From Butyrivibrio sp. (GTDB taxonomy: Bacteria > Bacillota > Clostridia > Lachnospirales > Lachnospiraceae), in the NCBI GenBank assembly GCA_024690485.1, contig JAILPB010000021.1:1-64000 (forward strand): a DNA stretch of 64,000 bases, written 5' to 3'. The stretch's first letter is position 1. Each line of letters starts with the position of its first letter. The notes beneath the pieces are model-generated. The model was not told the origin of the DNA. It ran no database searches and saw only the letters and a list, made by a program, of their open reading frames with translations. This document shows positions 16,993 through 25,099 of the stretch, piece after piece. The position numbers were made by a program, and so were the translations under genes.

Positions 16993-19154
16993 TAGCGATT
17001 TTTAAAAGGGAATTTAAGTCCTATATGCAGTCATTTATAGGTCCTTTATTTATAGCGGCTTTGATTGGCCTCTTTACCCTGTTTTTTATTTTGTTTAATG
17101 TAGTTAGCCGCAGTAATAATATAAATGGCACTCTTTATAACCTTGGATACTGGGGACTTATGTTTTTGGTTCCGATTTTGTCCATGAGAGCTTTTTCAGA
17201 GGAGAGAAGAAATAAGACAGATCAGCTTATTCTTACAGCCCCTGTTTCAGTAGGAAGCATTGTGCTTGGAAAGTTCCTTGCTATGGTAGCGGTCCTTTCA
17301 ATTCCTACAGCACTTTTTTGCGTTATTCCGCCTGTTCTTTCAATATTCGGAACAGTGCCGTTTGCCTGGAACTATGTAGATATCCTTGGATTTTTCCTGT
17401 ATGGAGTTATGCTTATTTTAATTTGCATCTTTGTATCAAACCTATCGGATAATCCAATTATCTGCGCAGTTATTTCAATTATTGTTATTCTGATTGGCAA
17501 TCTTAGTGCAAACTTTTACGGGAATATTGGGAATGAGACCATAAAGAGTGTATTGGCGCAAACAATTGATTTTTCATCAAGACTTGCAAATACAATGACA
17601 GGAAACCTTGATCTTACTTCAATAATTTACTTTGTTTCGGTGTCAGCGCTGTTTTTGTTTTTATCAACCCAGATTATTCAGAAGAGAAGATATTCAGTAT
17701 CAAAGAAGAACTTTTCAATAAGCGCTTACAGCACTGCATCTGTTGTGATCATGGTGGCTGTAGCAGTTGCTGCTAACCTTGTTGCTGCAAAAATTCCGGA
17801 TCAGTACAGGGAAGTTGATGTTACTGCTCAGAATATCTATTCCGTATCCGATGATACAAAGAAGGTTGTTGCGGACTTAAACGATGATATTAAGCTCTAC
17901 TTTTTTGCAGATGAAGATGATGATTCAGGAAAGACAAAGGATGCGGGAATCGAGAAGGTATTAAAGAAATATGATTCTTTAAGCGACCATATTTCCCTCG
18001 AGTATATCGATCCTGTTATCAATCCTCAATTTGCAAAGAAGTATACGGATGCAACCCTTAACTACTCAAGCGTCGTCGTTGTAGATGAAGCTACAGGAAG
18101 AAGTAAGGTAGTTAATTACAATGATATGTATGAGACATCAGTTGATTACACAACCTATCAGCAGTCGGTAACAGGCTATGACACTGAGGGCGAGATCACC
18201 TATGCTCTTCAGTACGTAACTCTTTCTGAGGATCAGCTTTTAAAAGCTTATGCAGTAACAGGTCACAACGAAGTGTCTTTCACAGAGTCGTTTGCTGATG
18301 TTTTAACTAAGAATAATGTAAACGTAAGTGATTTATCACTTCTTACAACAGAGAGTATTCCTGATGACTGTAATCTCCTTATCTTAAATACACCTATGTC
18401 AGACTACAACGATTCTGAGACTCAGCAGATAATTGACTACTTAAATAAAGGCGGAGATGTCCTGATTCTTACTTACTATCAGACGAACGGAAGTCTTACC
18501 AATTTTAATAAGATACTTGAATACTACGGAGTAAAGAACGGAGAGGGTGTTCTGGTTGAAAACGACGCATCAAGATATTTCAATGCCCAGTCACCATATT
18601 ATCTTCTTCCTATTCTTGGCAGTGATTCAATCACTGAAGGCATAGATGAGAGTAAGAACCAGTATGTATTTGCACCTCTTGCATCACCTCTTACCTATGA
18701 AGCTGAGGATAAGGTAACTGTAACAGAGCTTCTTAAGACATCAGATACAGCCTACGTTCAGAAATTCAGTGAACCTACAGCATCAGCTGAAGGCGGAGAA
18801 GCTCCGGCAGAGGATACTGCTGAAGATACAACGGGCACATATTTTATAGGCCTTAAGGCTGTAAAGGAGCTTGACTTGGGTGAATCAACAGCAGTTATTT
18901 ATTCATCGGGAGACATTTTTACAGATGCAGCAAATGAGGTTGTTGGCGGAAATAACCTTAAGCTTTTTGGAAATACACTGGGAGCCCTTGTTACATTTAA
19001 CGCAGACCTTGTGACTATCCCTGTTAAGTCTGCAGATGCATCCCTTTTAATTAGCGGCAAGGCTGCTCTTACAATGATGACTGTTATGATCGTAACTGTG
19101 GTTACAATCCTTATAGCAGGCCTTGTAGTATGGATTTCAAGAAGGAAGAGATAA
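16989..19154 (+). CDS. ABC-2 permease fused to a GldG-like extracytoplasmic domain
   Basis: Residues about 1-240 form an ABC-2-type permease with six hydrophobic helices. Another helix near 247-265 leads into a long soluble region (about 270-680) resembling the GldG-like auxiliary domain (ABC_transp_aux), beginning DVTAQNIYSVSDDTKKVV, and a final helix near 692-714 anchors it. In gliding Bacteroidetes these are separate GldF and GldG proteins; Firmicutes and others often carry related fused or paired genes with no known cargo. The low-complexity Glu/Ala/Thr stretch near residue 595-615 is probably a surface loop. The gene overlaps its ATPase by four bases. Function in export or cell-surface remodelling is inferred. 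Confidence 0.88.
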   Translation: MIAIFKREFKSYMQSFIGPLFIAALIGLFTLFFILFNVVSRSNNINGTLYNLGYWGLMFLVPILSMRAFSEERRNKTDQLILTAPVSVGSIVLGKFLAMVAVLSIPTALFCVIPPVLSIFGTVPFAWNYVDILGFFLYGVMLILICIFVSNLSDNPIICAVISIIVILIGNLSANFYGNIGNETIKSVLAQTIDFSSRLANTMTGNLDLTSIIYFVSVSALFLFLSTQIIQKRRYSVSKKNFSISAYSTASVVIMVAVAVAANLVAAKIPDQYREVDVTAQNIYSVSDDTKKVVADLNDDIKLYFFADEDDDSGKTKDAGIEKVLKKYDSLSDHISLEYIDPVINPQFAKKYTDATLNYSSVVVVDEATGRSKVVNYNDMYETSVDYTTYQQSVTGYDTEGEITYALQYVTLSEDQLLKAYAVTGHNEVSFTESFADVLTKNNVNVSDLSLLTTESIPDDCNLLILNTPMSDYNDSETQQIIDYLNKGGDVLILTYYQTNGSLTNFNKILEYYGVKNGEGVLVENDASRYFNAQSPYYLLPILGSDSITEGIDESKNQYVFAPLASPLTYEAEDKVTVTELLKTSDTAYVQKFSEPTASAEGGEAPAEDTAEDTTGTYFIGLKAVKELDLGESTAVIYSSGDIFTDAANEVVGGNNLKLFGNTLGALVTFNADLVTIPVKSADASLLISGKAALTMMTVMIVTVVTILIAGLVVWISRRKR

Positions 19155-19792
19155 TGAAGAAACAGAAAATACAGCTTATTGTTACCTCGCTTATTCTCAT
19201 TGCTCTTGTGGGATCATGGTTTGCATTAAAAAAGCATGATGAAAGGGTGAAGGCAAGTGAAAGTGAGCCAAAGTATTATGCGCTAAACCTTGAAAATAAG
19301 GACGATATAACGGGCCTTAGTGTATCAAGTGAAAGCGGAAGCTACGAACTAAATAAAAACGGTGATAAATGGGAGATGACATCGGATCTTTCCATAGACG
19401 TTGATGATGAAAAGGTGGATAGCCTCATGTCTGCAGTTTCCGTGATATCAGCAGAGGATGCTATTGAAAACGCTGATGATCTTTCAGTTTACGGTCTTTC
19501 CAAGCCGGTCTTGACAGCAAAGATAACTATGGCAGACGGTACAAGCCATGAGCTTAAGATTGGCGACTATAATACCACAGCATCTAAGTATTATTTATGC
19601 ACAGATGATGGCAGCACTGTTTATACAGTGGAAAGTGCAATTAAGATAAAGCTTGATGTTACGGCAGATAGCTTTGCCAAGGTAGAGGAAGAGCCAACTG
19701 AAGACAGCAGTACTGAAGAAGTATCAACAGAAGACACTGAGGAGACGGAAGAAGTAACAGAAGAAACAGAAGATTCTGCCTCTGAAAATTAA
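19154..19792 (+). CDS. DUF4340-type membrane-anchored protein
   Basis: This 212-residue protein has one N-terminal membrane helix (KIQLIVTSLILIALVGSWFA) and an outward domain with the repeated pattern seen in DUF4340 proteins, which commonly sit beside GldG-like ABC permeases (YELNKNGDKWEM, VYGLSKPVLTAKI). The C terminus is a Glu/Thr-rich acidic tail. The ATG at 19154 overlaps the permease stop by one base and is preceded by AAGGAAG; an in-frame GTG or ATG farther upstream at 19130 is less likely. It probably acts as an accessory part of the exporter, by neighbourhood only. Confidence 0.8.
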   Translation: MKKQKIQLIVTSLILIALVGSWFALKKHDERVKASESEPKYYALNLENKDDITGLSVSSESGSYELNKNGDKWEMTSDLSIDVDDEKVDSLMSAVSVISAEDAIENADDLSVYGLSKPVLTAKITMADGTSHELKIGDYNTTASKYYLCTDDGSTVYTVESAIKIKLDVTADSFAKVEEEPTEDSSTEEVSTEDTEETEEVTEETEDSASEN

Positions 19793-19803
19793 TTTCAAAA
19801 ATT

Positions 19804-19853
19804 AGCTCGGATTATGAAAAAAAAATTCAGGAAATAATCCGGGCTATTTTTTT
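19804..19853 (+). terminator. Intrinsic terminator after the ABC exporter operon
   Basis: AGCTCGGATTAT (19804-19815) and ATAATCCGGGCT (19834-19845) pair over twelve positions with one G-T wobble, and a run of seven T follows. It isolates the exporter operon from the motility locus. Confidence 0.8.
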
Positions 19854-19948
19854 ACGATTTTATATAGATAAAATCCGAATAAATAATTCATAAATTTTAA
19901 ATGTAGAGAGAGCAATTTATAAAAATAACGCAGATAATCAAAAAAAGA

Positions 19949-19977
19949 TTTAAACTTACAACGATATGTTGTATAAT
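19949..19977 (+). promoter_or_regulatory. Candidate promoter upstream of flbD
   Basis: A perfect -10 hexamer TATAAT lies at 19972-19977, with TTTAAA 17 bases upstream as a weak -35. The distance to flbD (about 190 bases) implies a long leader. Confidence 0.35.
19957..19973. promoter_or_regulatory. Operator-like palindrome at the flbD promoter
   Basis: TACAAC and GTTGTA are perfect inverted repeats around a five-base spacer (GATAT). The right arm overlaps the -10 hexamer by two bases, which is where a repressor site would act. Confidence 0.35.
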
Positions 19978-19994
19978 GAATGTAACAGTATACA

Positions 19995-20040
19995 CAAGAT
20001 GTGGCTTGGAAATAAATTTCAAAAAAATCGCCACATTTTG
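19995..20040 (+). repeat. Leader hairpin upstream of flbD
   Basis: CAAGATGTGGC (19995-20005) pairs with GCCACATTTTG (20030-20040) over eleven positions with one G-U wobble; the loop contains a smaller TTGGAAAT/ATTTCAA repeat. No proper T-run follows, so an RNA structure is more likely than a simple terminator. Confidence 0.45.
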
Positions 20041-20053
20041 AAATAATATTTCA
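20039..20053. promoter_or_regulatory. 15-base palindrome in the flbD leader region
   Basis: TGAAATA, a single A, then TATTTCA: a perfect seven-base inverted repeat with one central base. It abuts the leader hairpin. Chance occurrence in AT-rich DNA cannot be excluded. Confidence 0.35.
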
Positions 20054-20172
20054 TAAACTGATATTTCGAACATTTTTTTGCGTACAAATGGACTTTTACC
20101 ATGTTAAAATATCTTTAATACATTATATATTGACAATTTGTTTCGGTTTTACTTCTTGACGGAGGAACGAAT

Positions 20173-20337
20173 GTGATTGAACTTACCAGAATGGATGGGC
20201 GGACAATTCTAGTTAATGAAAATCAGATTGAAACGGTGCAAGCCAATCCGGATACGGTTGTGATCATGACTAACGGTCGCAAGATCATTATCCAGGAATC
20301 CATGATAGAAGTAATGAAGAAATGCAATGGTGTTTGA
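20173..20337 (+). CDS. flbD: FlbD-family flagellar protein
   Basis: This 54-residue gene starts at a GTG seven bases behind GGAGG (20161-20165). The product begins VIELTRMDGRTILVN and continues with a conserved NPDTVVIMTNGRKIIIQES segment, the hallmark of the small FlbD (flagellar protein YlzI/FlbD) family found beside motA or flgE in Firmicutes and spirochaetes. Its biochemical role is not established; it is not the Caulobacter response regulator of the same name. It precedes motA by 63 bases and is the first gene of the motility locus in this window. Confidence 0.85.
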   Translation: MIELTRMDGRTILVNENQIETVQANPDTVVIMTNGRKIIIQESMIEVMKKCNGV

Positions 20338-20400
20338 TCATTTTACTACTTAGTTTTTTGATGCTTTGAGTCTGGATATCAATTTGAGGGGGATAACTTA

Positions 20401-21204
20401 GTGGATATAGCGTCATTACTTGGTGTAGGTCTTTGTTTCGTATTCATGATCTTGAGTATCGTATTTAGTGCCGGAATCACCGGTGTTAAGTACTTCCTTG
20501 ATGCGCCTTCAGCGATGATTACCTTCGGTGGAGCTTTCATGGCGGTTTTGGCTTCCAGAAGCATGCCGAGTTTCATGAGCGGTCTTAAAGCGTATACTCT
20601 TATTTTCAAAGCTGCTGATTTTGACTCGAAAACAGTCATAAAACAGATCATTGATCTTTCCAATACAGCCAGAAAAGAAGGACTTCTTGCTTTGGAAGAA
20701 GCTGCAAGTAACATTGAAGATCCCTTTATGAAAAAGGGGGTAATGCTTATAGTCGATGGTACTGAGCCTGAGCTTGTTAAAGCAATACTTGAGGCGGAAA
20801 TAGATGCCATGTCAGAGAGGCATAAAGAAAACTATTCCTTCTACGGAGATGTTGCAGGTATGGGACCTTCCTGGGGTATGATCGGTACCCTTCTTGGTCT
20901 GGTTCTTATGCTACAGAACATGTCAGATCCTTCCTCAATCGGACCGTCTATGGCCGTTGCCTTGATCACAACCTTCTATGGTTCAGTTCTTGCTAACTGG
21001 TATTGTTATCCTGCTGAGAATAAGCTCAAAGCAAGGGATAATGCCGAGTACACAATGAAGAGTATTGTCATTGAGGGACTTCTTTCCATTCAGGCTGGAG
21101 AGAACCCACGTGTTACAGAAGAGAAGCTTAAATCATTCATGTCACCTGCTAACAGAGCTGCTTATGAAGCTGAGAACGGTACCGGTGATGGAGGTGGTGA
21201 GTAA
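20401..21204 (+). CDS. motA: Flagellar motor stator protein MotA
   Basis: MotA forms, with MotB, the ion channel that drives flagellar rotation. The 267-residue protein has the expected four membrane helices (two at the N terminus, two around residues 150-205), the cytoplasmic loop with charged residues, and the family signature GMGPSWGMIGTLLGLVLML. The start is GTG, eight bases behind GAGGGGG (20386-20392); the typical MDIASLLGVGL beginning supports it. Its last base is shared with the motB ATG, so the two subunits are made together. The ion used (H+ or Na+) is not resolved. Confidence 0.97.
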   Translation: MDIASLLGVGLCFVFMILSIVFSAGITGVKYFLDAPSAMITFGGAFMAVLASRSMPSFMSGLKAYTLIFKAADFDSKTVIKQIIDLSNTARKEGLLALEEAASNIEDPFMKKGVMLIVDGTEPELVKAILEAEIDAMSERHKENYSFYGDVAGMGPSWGMIGTLLGLVLMLQNMSDPSSIGPSMAVALITTFYGSVLANWYCYPAENKLKARDNAEYTMKSIVIEGLLSIQAGENPRVTEEKLKSFMSPANRAAYEAENGTGDGGGE

Positions 21205-22202
21205 TGGCAAAGAAACCTGAAGAAATAAAACCGGGTTTGCCGGCCTGGCAGGGTACCTTCGGTGACTTGATGAACCTGCTGCTTTGCTTTTTCGTTTTGC
21301 TTTTCTCTATGGCTAACATGGATGCGGCAAAGTTTGAAGAGGTCGCAGCGTCATTTAGTTCGGCTTTCGGTATTTTTACAGGCGGTGAAGCGGCCTTTGG
21401 CCAGGGAGCCCTTGTTGGTGATGGTATATCTCAGCTTAATGAGTTATCAAACTATATCATTTCGATGGGTTTATCCCAGTCCGGATCTCAGGAAGAGGAC
21501 ACAACCAATAAAGAGGGTGAAAACGCCAGCGAATCCGGAGGTCAGGGAGTTAACGAAGAGGGAGACAGCGCCGGAGTGATGGAAGGACAGGGCTCTCAGG
21601 GAGAAGGCGCCGAAGGAGAAACAGAAGGCGATAAGACACAGTCCGGACAGGAGTCGGAAGAACAGTCAGAAGAACAAAAGGAAATTACTGCTGCAGAAGC
21701 TCAGGAAAAAGCTGAGGCAGAGCAGCTTAAGGCATCAGAGAAGCTTGCAAACGAAGTAGAGGGCGCTCTTGATGAAATGGACCTTGTAAATCAGGTAGAT
21801 GTCAATTTTACCAGCCAGTATGTGCAGCTTACATTACAGGGATCAATCCTTTTTGATTCCGGTGATGCAACTTTAAAAGAAGCGGCAGGTCCAATACTGG
21901 ATAAGGTTGGAACCGTCCTCGAAAGATATGCAGGAGGAACAATTGAGATAGAAGGTCACACGGATAATGTTCCCATGCACAGAAGCGGCGGAAAATATAC
22001 CAACAACGACGAACTTAGTGATGGCCGTGCACTTTCAGTTTTTTATTACTTTGTAGAAAATACTACTCTTGAACCTGATAACATAAAGCACTCAGGCCGC
22101 GGAGAGTATGAGCCCGTAGCCGACAATTCAACACCGGAGGGCCGGGCAAAGAACAGGCGAGTAGAAATAAGGATTTATAATCCACTTAGTCCTATGTACT
22201 AA
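21204..22202 (+). CDS. motB: Flagellar motor stator protein MotB
   Basis: MotB anchors the stator to peptidoglycan. Residues 13-37 form the single membrane helix, preceded by LPAWQGTFGD where Asp21 is the expected ion-carrying residue. The C-terminal OmpA-like domain (about 190-330) shows the peptidoglycan-binding segments GHTDNVP and NRRVEIRI. Between them lies a linker of about 85 residues (92-178) very rich in Glu, Gly, Gln and Ser, longer and more acidic than in B. subtilis MotB. GGAGGTGG lies before the ATG. It is coupled to motA by a one-base overlap. Confidence 0.96.
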   Translation: MAKKPEEIKPGLPAWQGTFGDLMNLLLCFFVLLFSMANMDAAKFEEVAASFSSAFGIFTGGEAAFGQGALVGDGISQLNELSNYIISMGLSQSGSQEEDTTNKEGENASESGGQGVNEEGDSAGVMEGQGSQGEGAEGETEGDKTQSGQESEEQSEEQKEITAAEAQEKAEAEQLKASEKLANEVEGALDEMDLVNQVDVNFTSQYVQLTLQGSILFDSGDATLKEAAGPILDKVGTVLERYAGGTIEIEGHTDNVPMHRSGGKYTNNDELSDGRALSVFYYFVENTTLEPDNIKHSGRGEYEPVADNSTPEGRAKNRRVEIRIYNPLSPMY

Positions 22203-22231
22203 TAAACAAGCAGCCTAACGAGGGGGCAAAT

Positions 22232-22765
22232 ATGAAGAAAAACCTGCTTTCAATACTTATTCTGGCACTTCTTTTAGTAAATACGGTCATGACCGGATTT
22301 ATGATGCTGACAGTGATGACTACCAACAATCAGGCGGTTGCTCTTATTGGGGATATAGCAGCCGCACTTCAGATTGAAGCAAACGGTGGAAGCAACGGTC
22401 AGGGATTTTCCGGATCAGCAAGCGGTAATGTTTCCATTGAAAATGTTGTTCCTTACACAATAGCTGATATGACAATTACTCTTAAGGAAGATGACAGCGG
22501 AAAACCTCACTACATGCTGGCAACCATCGTATTATCCATGGATAGTTCCAATGAGGATTATACAAAATATGGTACAGCAGAGGCTATGGCCAGCTATGAG
22601 GATATGATAAAGTCCAAGATCACATCGGTTATAGGTTCCTATACTCTTGATGAGATCAGACAATATGAAGATGATGCCAAGGCAACTCTTCTTGAGCAGA
22701 TTCAGGAACTGTTTGGATCAAACTTCATATATGATGTAAGTTTTTCAAGTAAAGTTTATCAGTAA
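22232..22765 (+). CDS. fliL: Flagellar basal-body-associated protein FliL
   Basis: FliL is a single-pass membrane protein at the basal body that supports stator function. The 177-residue protein has a short cytoplasmic start, one membrane helix (about 4-27), a flexible Gly/Ser/Asn linker and the FliL domain ending in FIYDVSFSSKVYQ. The motif VLSMD and the closing LFGSNFIYDV are consistent with the family. GAGGGGG precedes the ATG. Position between motB and fliM is the usual one. Confidence 0.85.
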   Translation: MKKNLLSILILALLLVNTVMTGFMMLTVMTTNNQAVALIGDIAAALQIEANGGSNGQGFSGSASGNVSIENVVPYTIADMTITLKEDDSGKPHYMLATIVLSMDSSNEDYTKYGTAEAMASYEDMIKSKITSVIGSYTLDEIRQYEDDAKATLLEQIQELFGSNFIYDVSFSSKVYQ

Positions 22766-22830
22766 TTCAGGTAACATCAGAGGGAAAAGAGTTTTGTTAT
22801 GTTTATGGGTAAAAGAGAGGTGATCTACGC

Positions 22831-23814
22831 TTGAGTGAAGTATTATCACAAAATGAGATAGATAATCTCCTGGCGGCGCTTAATACAGGTGAACTTGACG
22901 TAGATCAAATGTCTGCTGCGGACGAGAAAAAAGTTAAGGATTATGACTTCAAACGTCCTGCAAAGTTCTCAAAAGAGCATCTTCGAACGCTGGAGATGAT
23001 TTATGAGCATTATGGAAGATTGTTATCGACAACGCTTCCTCTATATCTGAGAAAGAATGTACAGGTTACTGTGGCAAACTCTGAGACCGTTACATATTCC
23101 GAGTTTAGTAACGCTCTGAGTAACCCTGTTATCTTGGGAATCATCAATTTCCTGCCACTACAGGGAACCATAATACTTGAGCTTCAGGCTAACATTGGTT
23201 TTTCTTTTATAGACAGAATGCTCGGGGGAGAGGGAAACGGTATTGATAAGCCAAGACCCTTCACGGATATCGAAATGCCCCTTATTGAAAAGTTAATAAC
23301 CATATGTATGCAGCTTATGGTGGAGCCTTGGGAAAACGTACTTGCCATAAATCCTATCATGGAGCGAATTGAGACGAATCCTCAGTTTGCGCAGGTTATT
23401 TCCCCGACAGATATGATTGCCATTGTCACTTTGAATATAAAGATCGGTGACACGGAAGGTCTTATGAATATATGTCTTCCGTACTTCACCCTAGAGAGTG
23501 TAATGGATAAGCTCAATACCAAGTTCTGGTTTTCGACTATGCAGAAGCATGACGACGATACCTACGGAGACCATCTGGAATCTCTGGTACGACACGTAGA
23601 TGTTCCTGTAAAAGCAATTCTTGGAAAATGTAATGTATCTGTAAGCGATTTTGTTTCCCTCCAGAGAGGAGACATTATAAGGCTGGATAATCAGGTAAAC
23701 AGTGAGCTTCAGGTTTATGTGGGTGATATATACAAATTCACGGCACTACCCGGAACCACAAAAGATAAGTACGCCGTCAGAATTACGTCGGTAGTAAGAG
23801 AGGAGGAAGAGTAG
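22831..23814 (+). CDS. fliM: Flagellar motor switch protein FliM
   Basis: FliM is the C-ring protein that binds phosphorylated CheY. The N-terminal CheY-binding peptide MSEVLSQNEIDNLLAAL is present, followed by the CheC-like middle domain (about 45-230, including GGEGNGIDKPRPFTDIE) and the C-terminal SpoA domain. Translation starts at TTG with AGAGAGGTGAT just upstream; this start gives the conserved first residues. At 327 residues the length is normal. The gene is four bases from fliY. Confidence 0.97.
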   Translation: MSEVLSQNEIDNLLAALNTGELDVDQMSAADEKKVKDYDFKRPAKFSKEHLRTLEMIYEHYGRLLSTTLPLYLRKNVQVTVANSETVTYSEFSNALSNPVILGIINFLPLQGTIILELQANIGFSFIDRMLGGEGNGIDKPRPFTDIEMPLIEKLITICMQLMVEPWENVLAINPIMERIETNPQFAQVISPTDMIAIVTLNIKIGDTEGLMNICLPYFTLESVMDKLNTKFWFSTMQKHDDDTYGDHLESLVRHVDVPVKAILGKCNVSVSDFVSLQRGDIIRLDNQVNSELQVYVGDIYKFTALPGTTKDKYAVRITSVVREEEE

Positions 23815-23818
23815 CAGC

Positions 23819-25081
23819 ATGGATGGAATGCTTTCACAAGACGAAATTAATGCCCTGCTCGCCGGAATGGATACATCAGGAGGTGGGGACGCCGGTGGCG
23901 GTGACGCTCCCGCTGCGGACGCACCTGCTGCAGATGCTTCCACTGCATCTGGTGGTGGTTCGGGCTTTGTCCCGGGGGAAATCGATGAGAGTCTTCTGAC
24001 GGATGATGAGAAGGACGCGATCGGTGAGGTTGCCAATATCAGCATGGGTTCCTCAGCGACAACTCTGTACTCATTGGTTAATCAGAAGGTTAATATCACT
24101 ACGCCTCAGGTTGAGCTTGCAAACTGGAATACAGTTCTTAACAATTATGAAAAGCCCTGCGTATTTATTCAGATCAAATACACAGTAGGTCTTGAGGGTA
24201 CCAACATCCTTATCCTTAAGGAGAGGGACGTTATGGTCATCACAGACCTTATGATGGGCGGAGATGGCACGAACACAGAGGGTGAAGTGGGTGAGCTTCA
24301 GCTTTCAGCTATTTCGGAAGCTATGAACCAGATGATGGGTGCGGCTGCAACATCACTTTCTACGATGACCGGTCAGAAGGTCGATATCAGCCCACCGATT
24401 GCCACACTTCTTGATATGATCGATGACGATCCAAGTGAGATTTCCGATTTCCTCACAGGTACTTTCTGCCGCGTAACATTCAAGCTCCAGATCGGCGATC
24501 TCGTTGATTCAACTCTGATGCAATTATATCCCATTGACTTTGCAAAGAGTTTGAAAGATACTATAACTACAGATGGTGCAGAAGAGGAAGCTGCTTCCGC
24601 TCCCGCACCAGCGCCTGAAGCACCGGCACCTTCAGCAGCTGCTGAGATGGGCATGCCTATGCCTGATATGTCGATGCAACAAGGGCAGATGGGAATGCCT
24701 CAGATGGGTATGCCTCAGATGGGCATGGGGATGCCTCAGATGGGTATGATGCAACCCATGGGTATGATGCCGCAGATGATGGGAGGCATGAATGTTCAGC
24801 CCGCTCAGTTCCAAAGTTTTGCACCGGGAAACGGAGCTATGGCTGCTGGGGAAAACATTGGTCTTATCAAGGACGTGCCTCTTGAGGTTACTGTTGAGCT
24901 TGGACGAACAGCTAAAGCAATTTCAGACATTCTTGATTTTGCACCCGGTACTATCATAGAGCTTGAAAAAGTTGCCGGTGAGCCCGTAGACGTTCTTGTA
25001 AACGGTAAGTTTGTTGCAAAAGGCGAAGTTGTGGTAATTGAAGAAAGTTTTGGCGTGAGAGTAACTGAAATAATACAATAG
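23819..25081 (+). CDS. fliY: Flagellar motor switch phosphatase FliY (FliN-type C terminus)
   Basis: FliY joins a FliM-like N-terminal peptide (MLSQDEINALLAG), a CheC-type CheY-P phosphatase domain and a C-terminal FliN/SpoA domain (about 340-420). Both phosphatase motifs of the form D/S-x3-E-x2-N are visible: Asp66-Glu70-Asn73, and SAISEAMN in the second half. Between the domains lies an Ala/Pro stretch and then a Met/Gly/Gln/Pro repeat at residues 277-325, with MGMPQ-like units repeated about five times; this is not part of the B. subtilis protein. The protein sits in the C ring and lowers CheY-P at the switch. Confidence 0.95.
   Translation: MDGMLSQDEINALLAGMDTSGGGDAGGGDAPAADAPAADASTASGGGSGFVPGEIDESLLTDDEKDAIGEVANISMGSSATTLYSLVNQKVNITTPQVELANWNTVLNNYEKPCVFIQIKYTVGLEGTNILILKERDVMVITDLMMGGDGTNTEGEVGELQLSAISEAMNQMMGAAATSLSTMTGQKVDISPPIATLLDMIDDDPSEISDFLTGTFCRVTFKLQIGDLVDSTLMQLYPIDFAKSLKDTITTDGAEEEAASAPAPAPEAPAPSAAAEMGMPMPDMSMQQGQMGMPQMGMPQMGMGMPQMGMMQPMGMMPQMMGGMNVQPAQFQSFAPGNGAMAAGENIGLIKDVPLEVTVELGRTAKAISDILDFAPGTIIELEKVAGEPVDVLVNGKFVAKGEVVVIEESFGVRVTEIIQ
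24647..24793 (+). repeat. Tandem Met-Gly-Met-Pro-Gln coding repeats inside fliY
   Basis: The DNA repeats units close to ATGGGNATGCCTCAG several times, encoding a Met-rich, low-complexity linker of about 49 residues between the phosphatase and SpoA domains of FliY. Such near-exact repeats are prone to slippage. Confidence 0.8.
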
Positions 25082-25099
25082 ATTAAGTGAGGAAAATGT

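Larger units (their letters stand above)
19793..20172. other. 380-base gap: control region ahead of the motility locus
   Basis: After the exporter terminator this AT-rich stretch holds no reading frame I can support. It carries a candidate promoter around 19949-19977, a short palindrome overlapping it, a long hairpin at 19995-20040, a 15-base palindrome at 20039-20053, a possible second -10 element (TGTTAAAAT, ending at 20110) and the flbD ribosome binding site at its end. It is the likely place where transcription of the flagellar/chemotaxis genes is set. Confidence 0.6.

Noticed and set aside
24647-24793. Possible CRISPR-like or satellite repeat
   Set aside because: The units are in frame with FliY, are 15-base coding repeats, and have no spacers.
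24632-24814. His-rich - strand frame opposite the fliY repeat
   Set aside because: ATG/CAT repeats read backwards give His; it is a shadow of the Met-rich linker.
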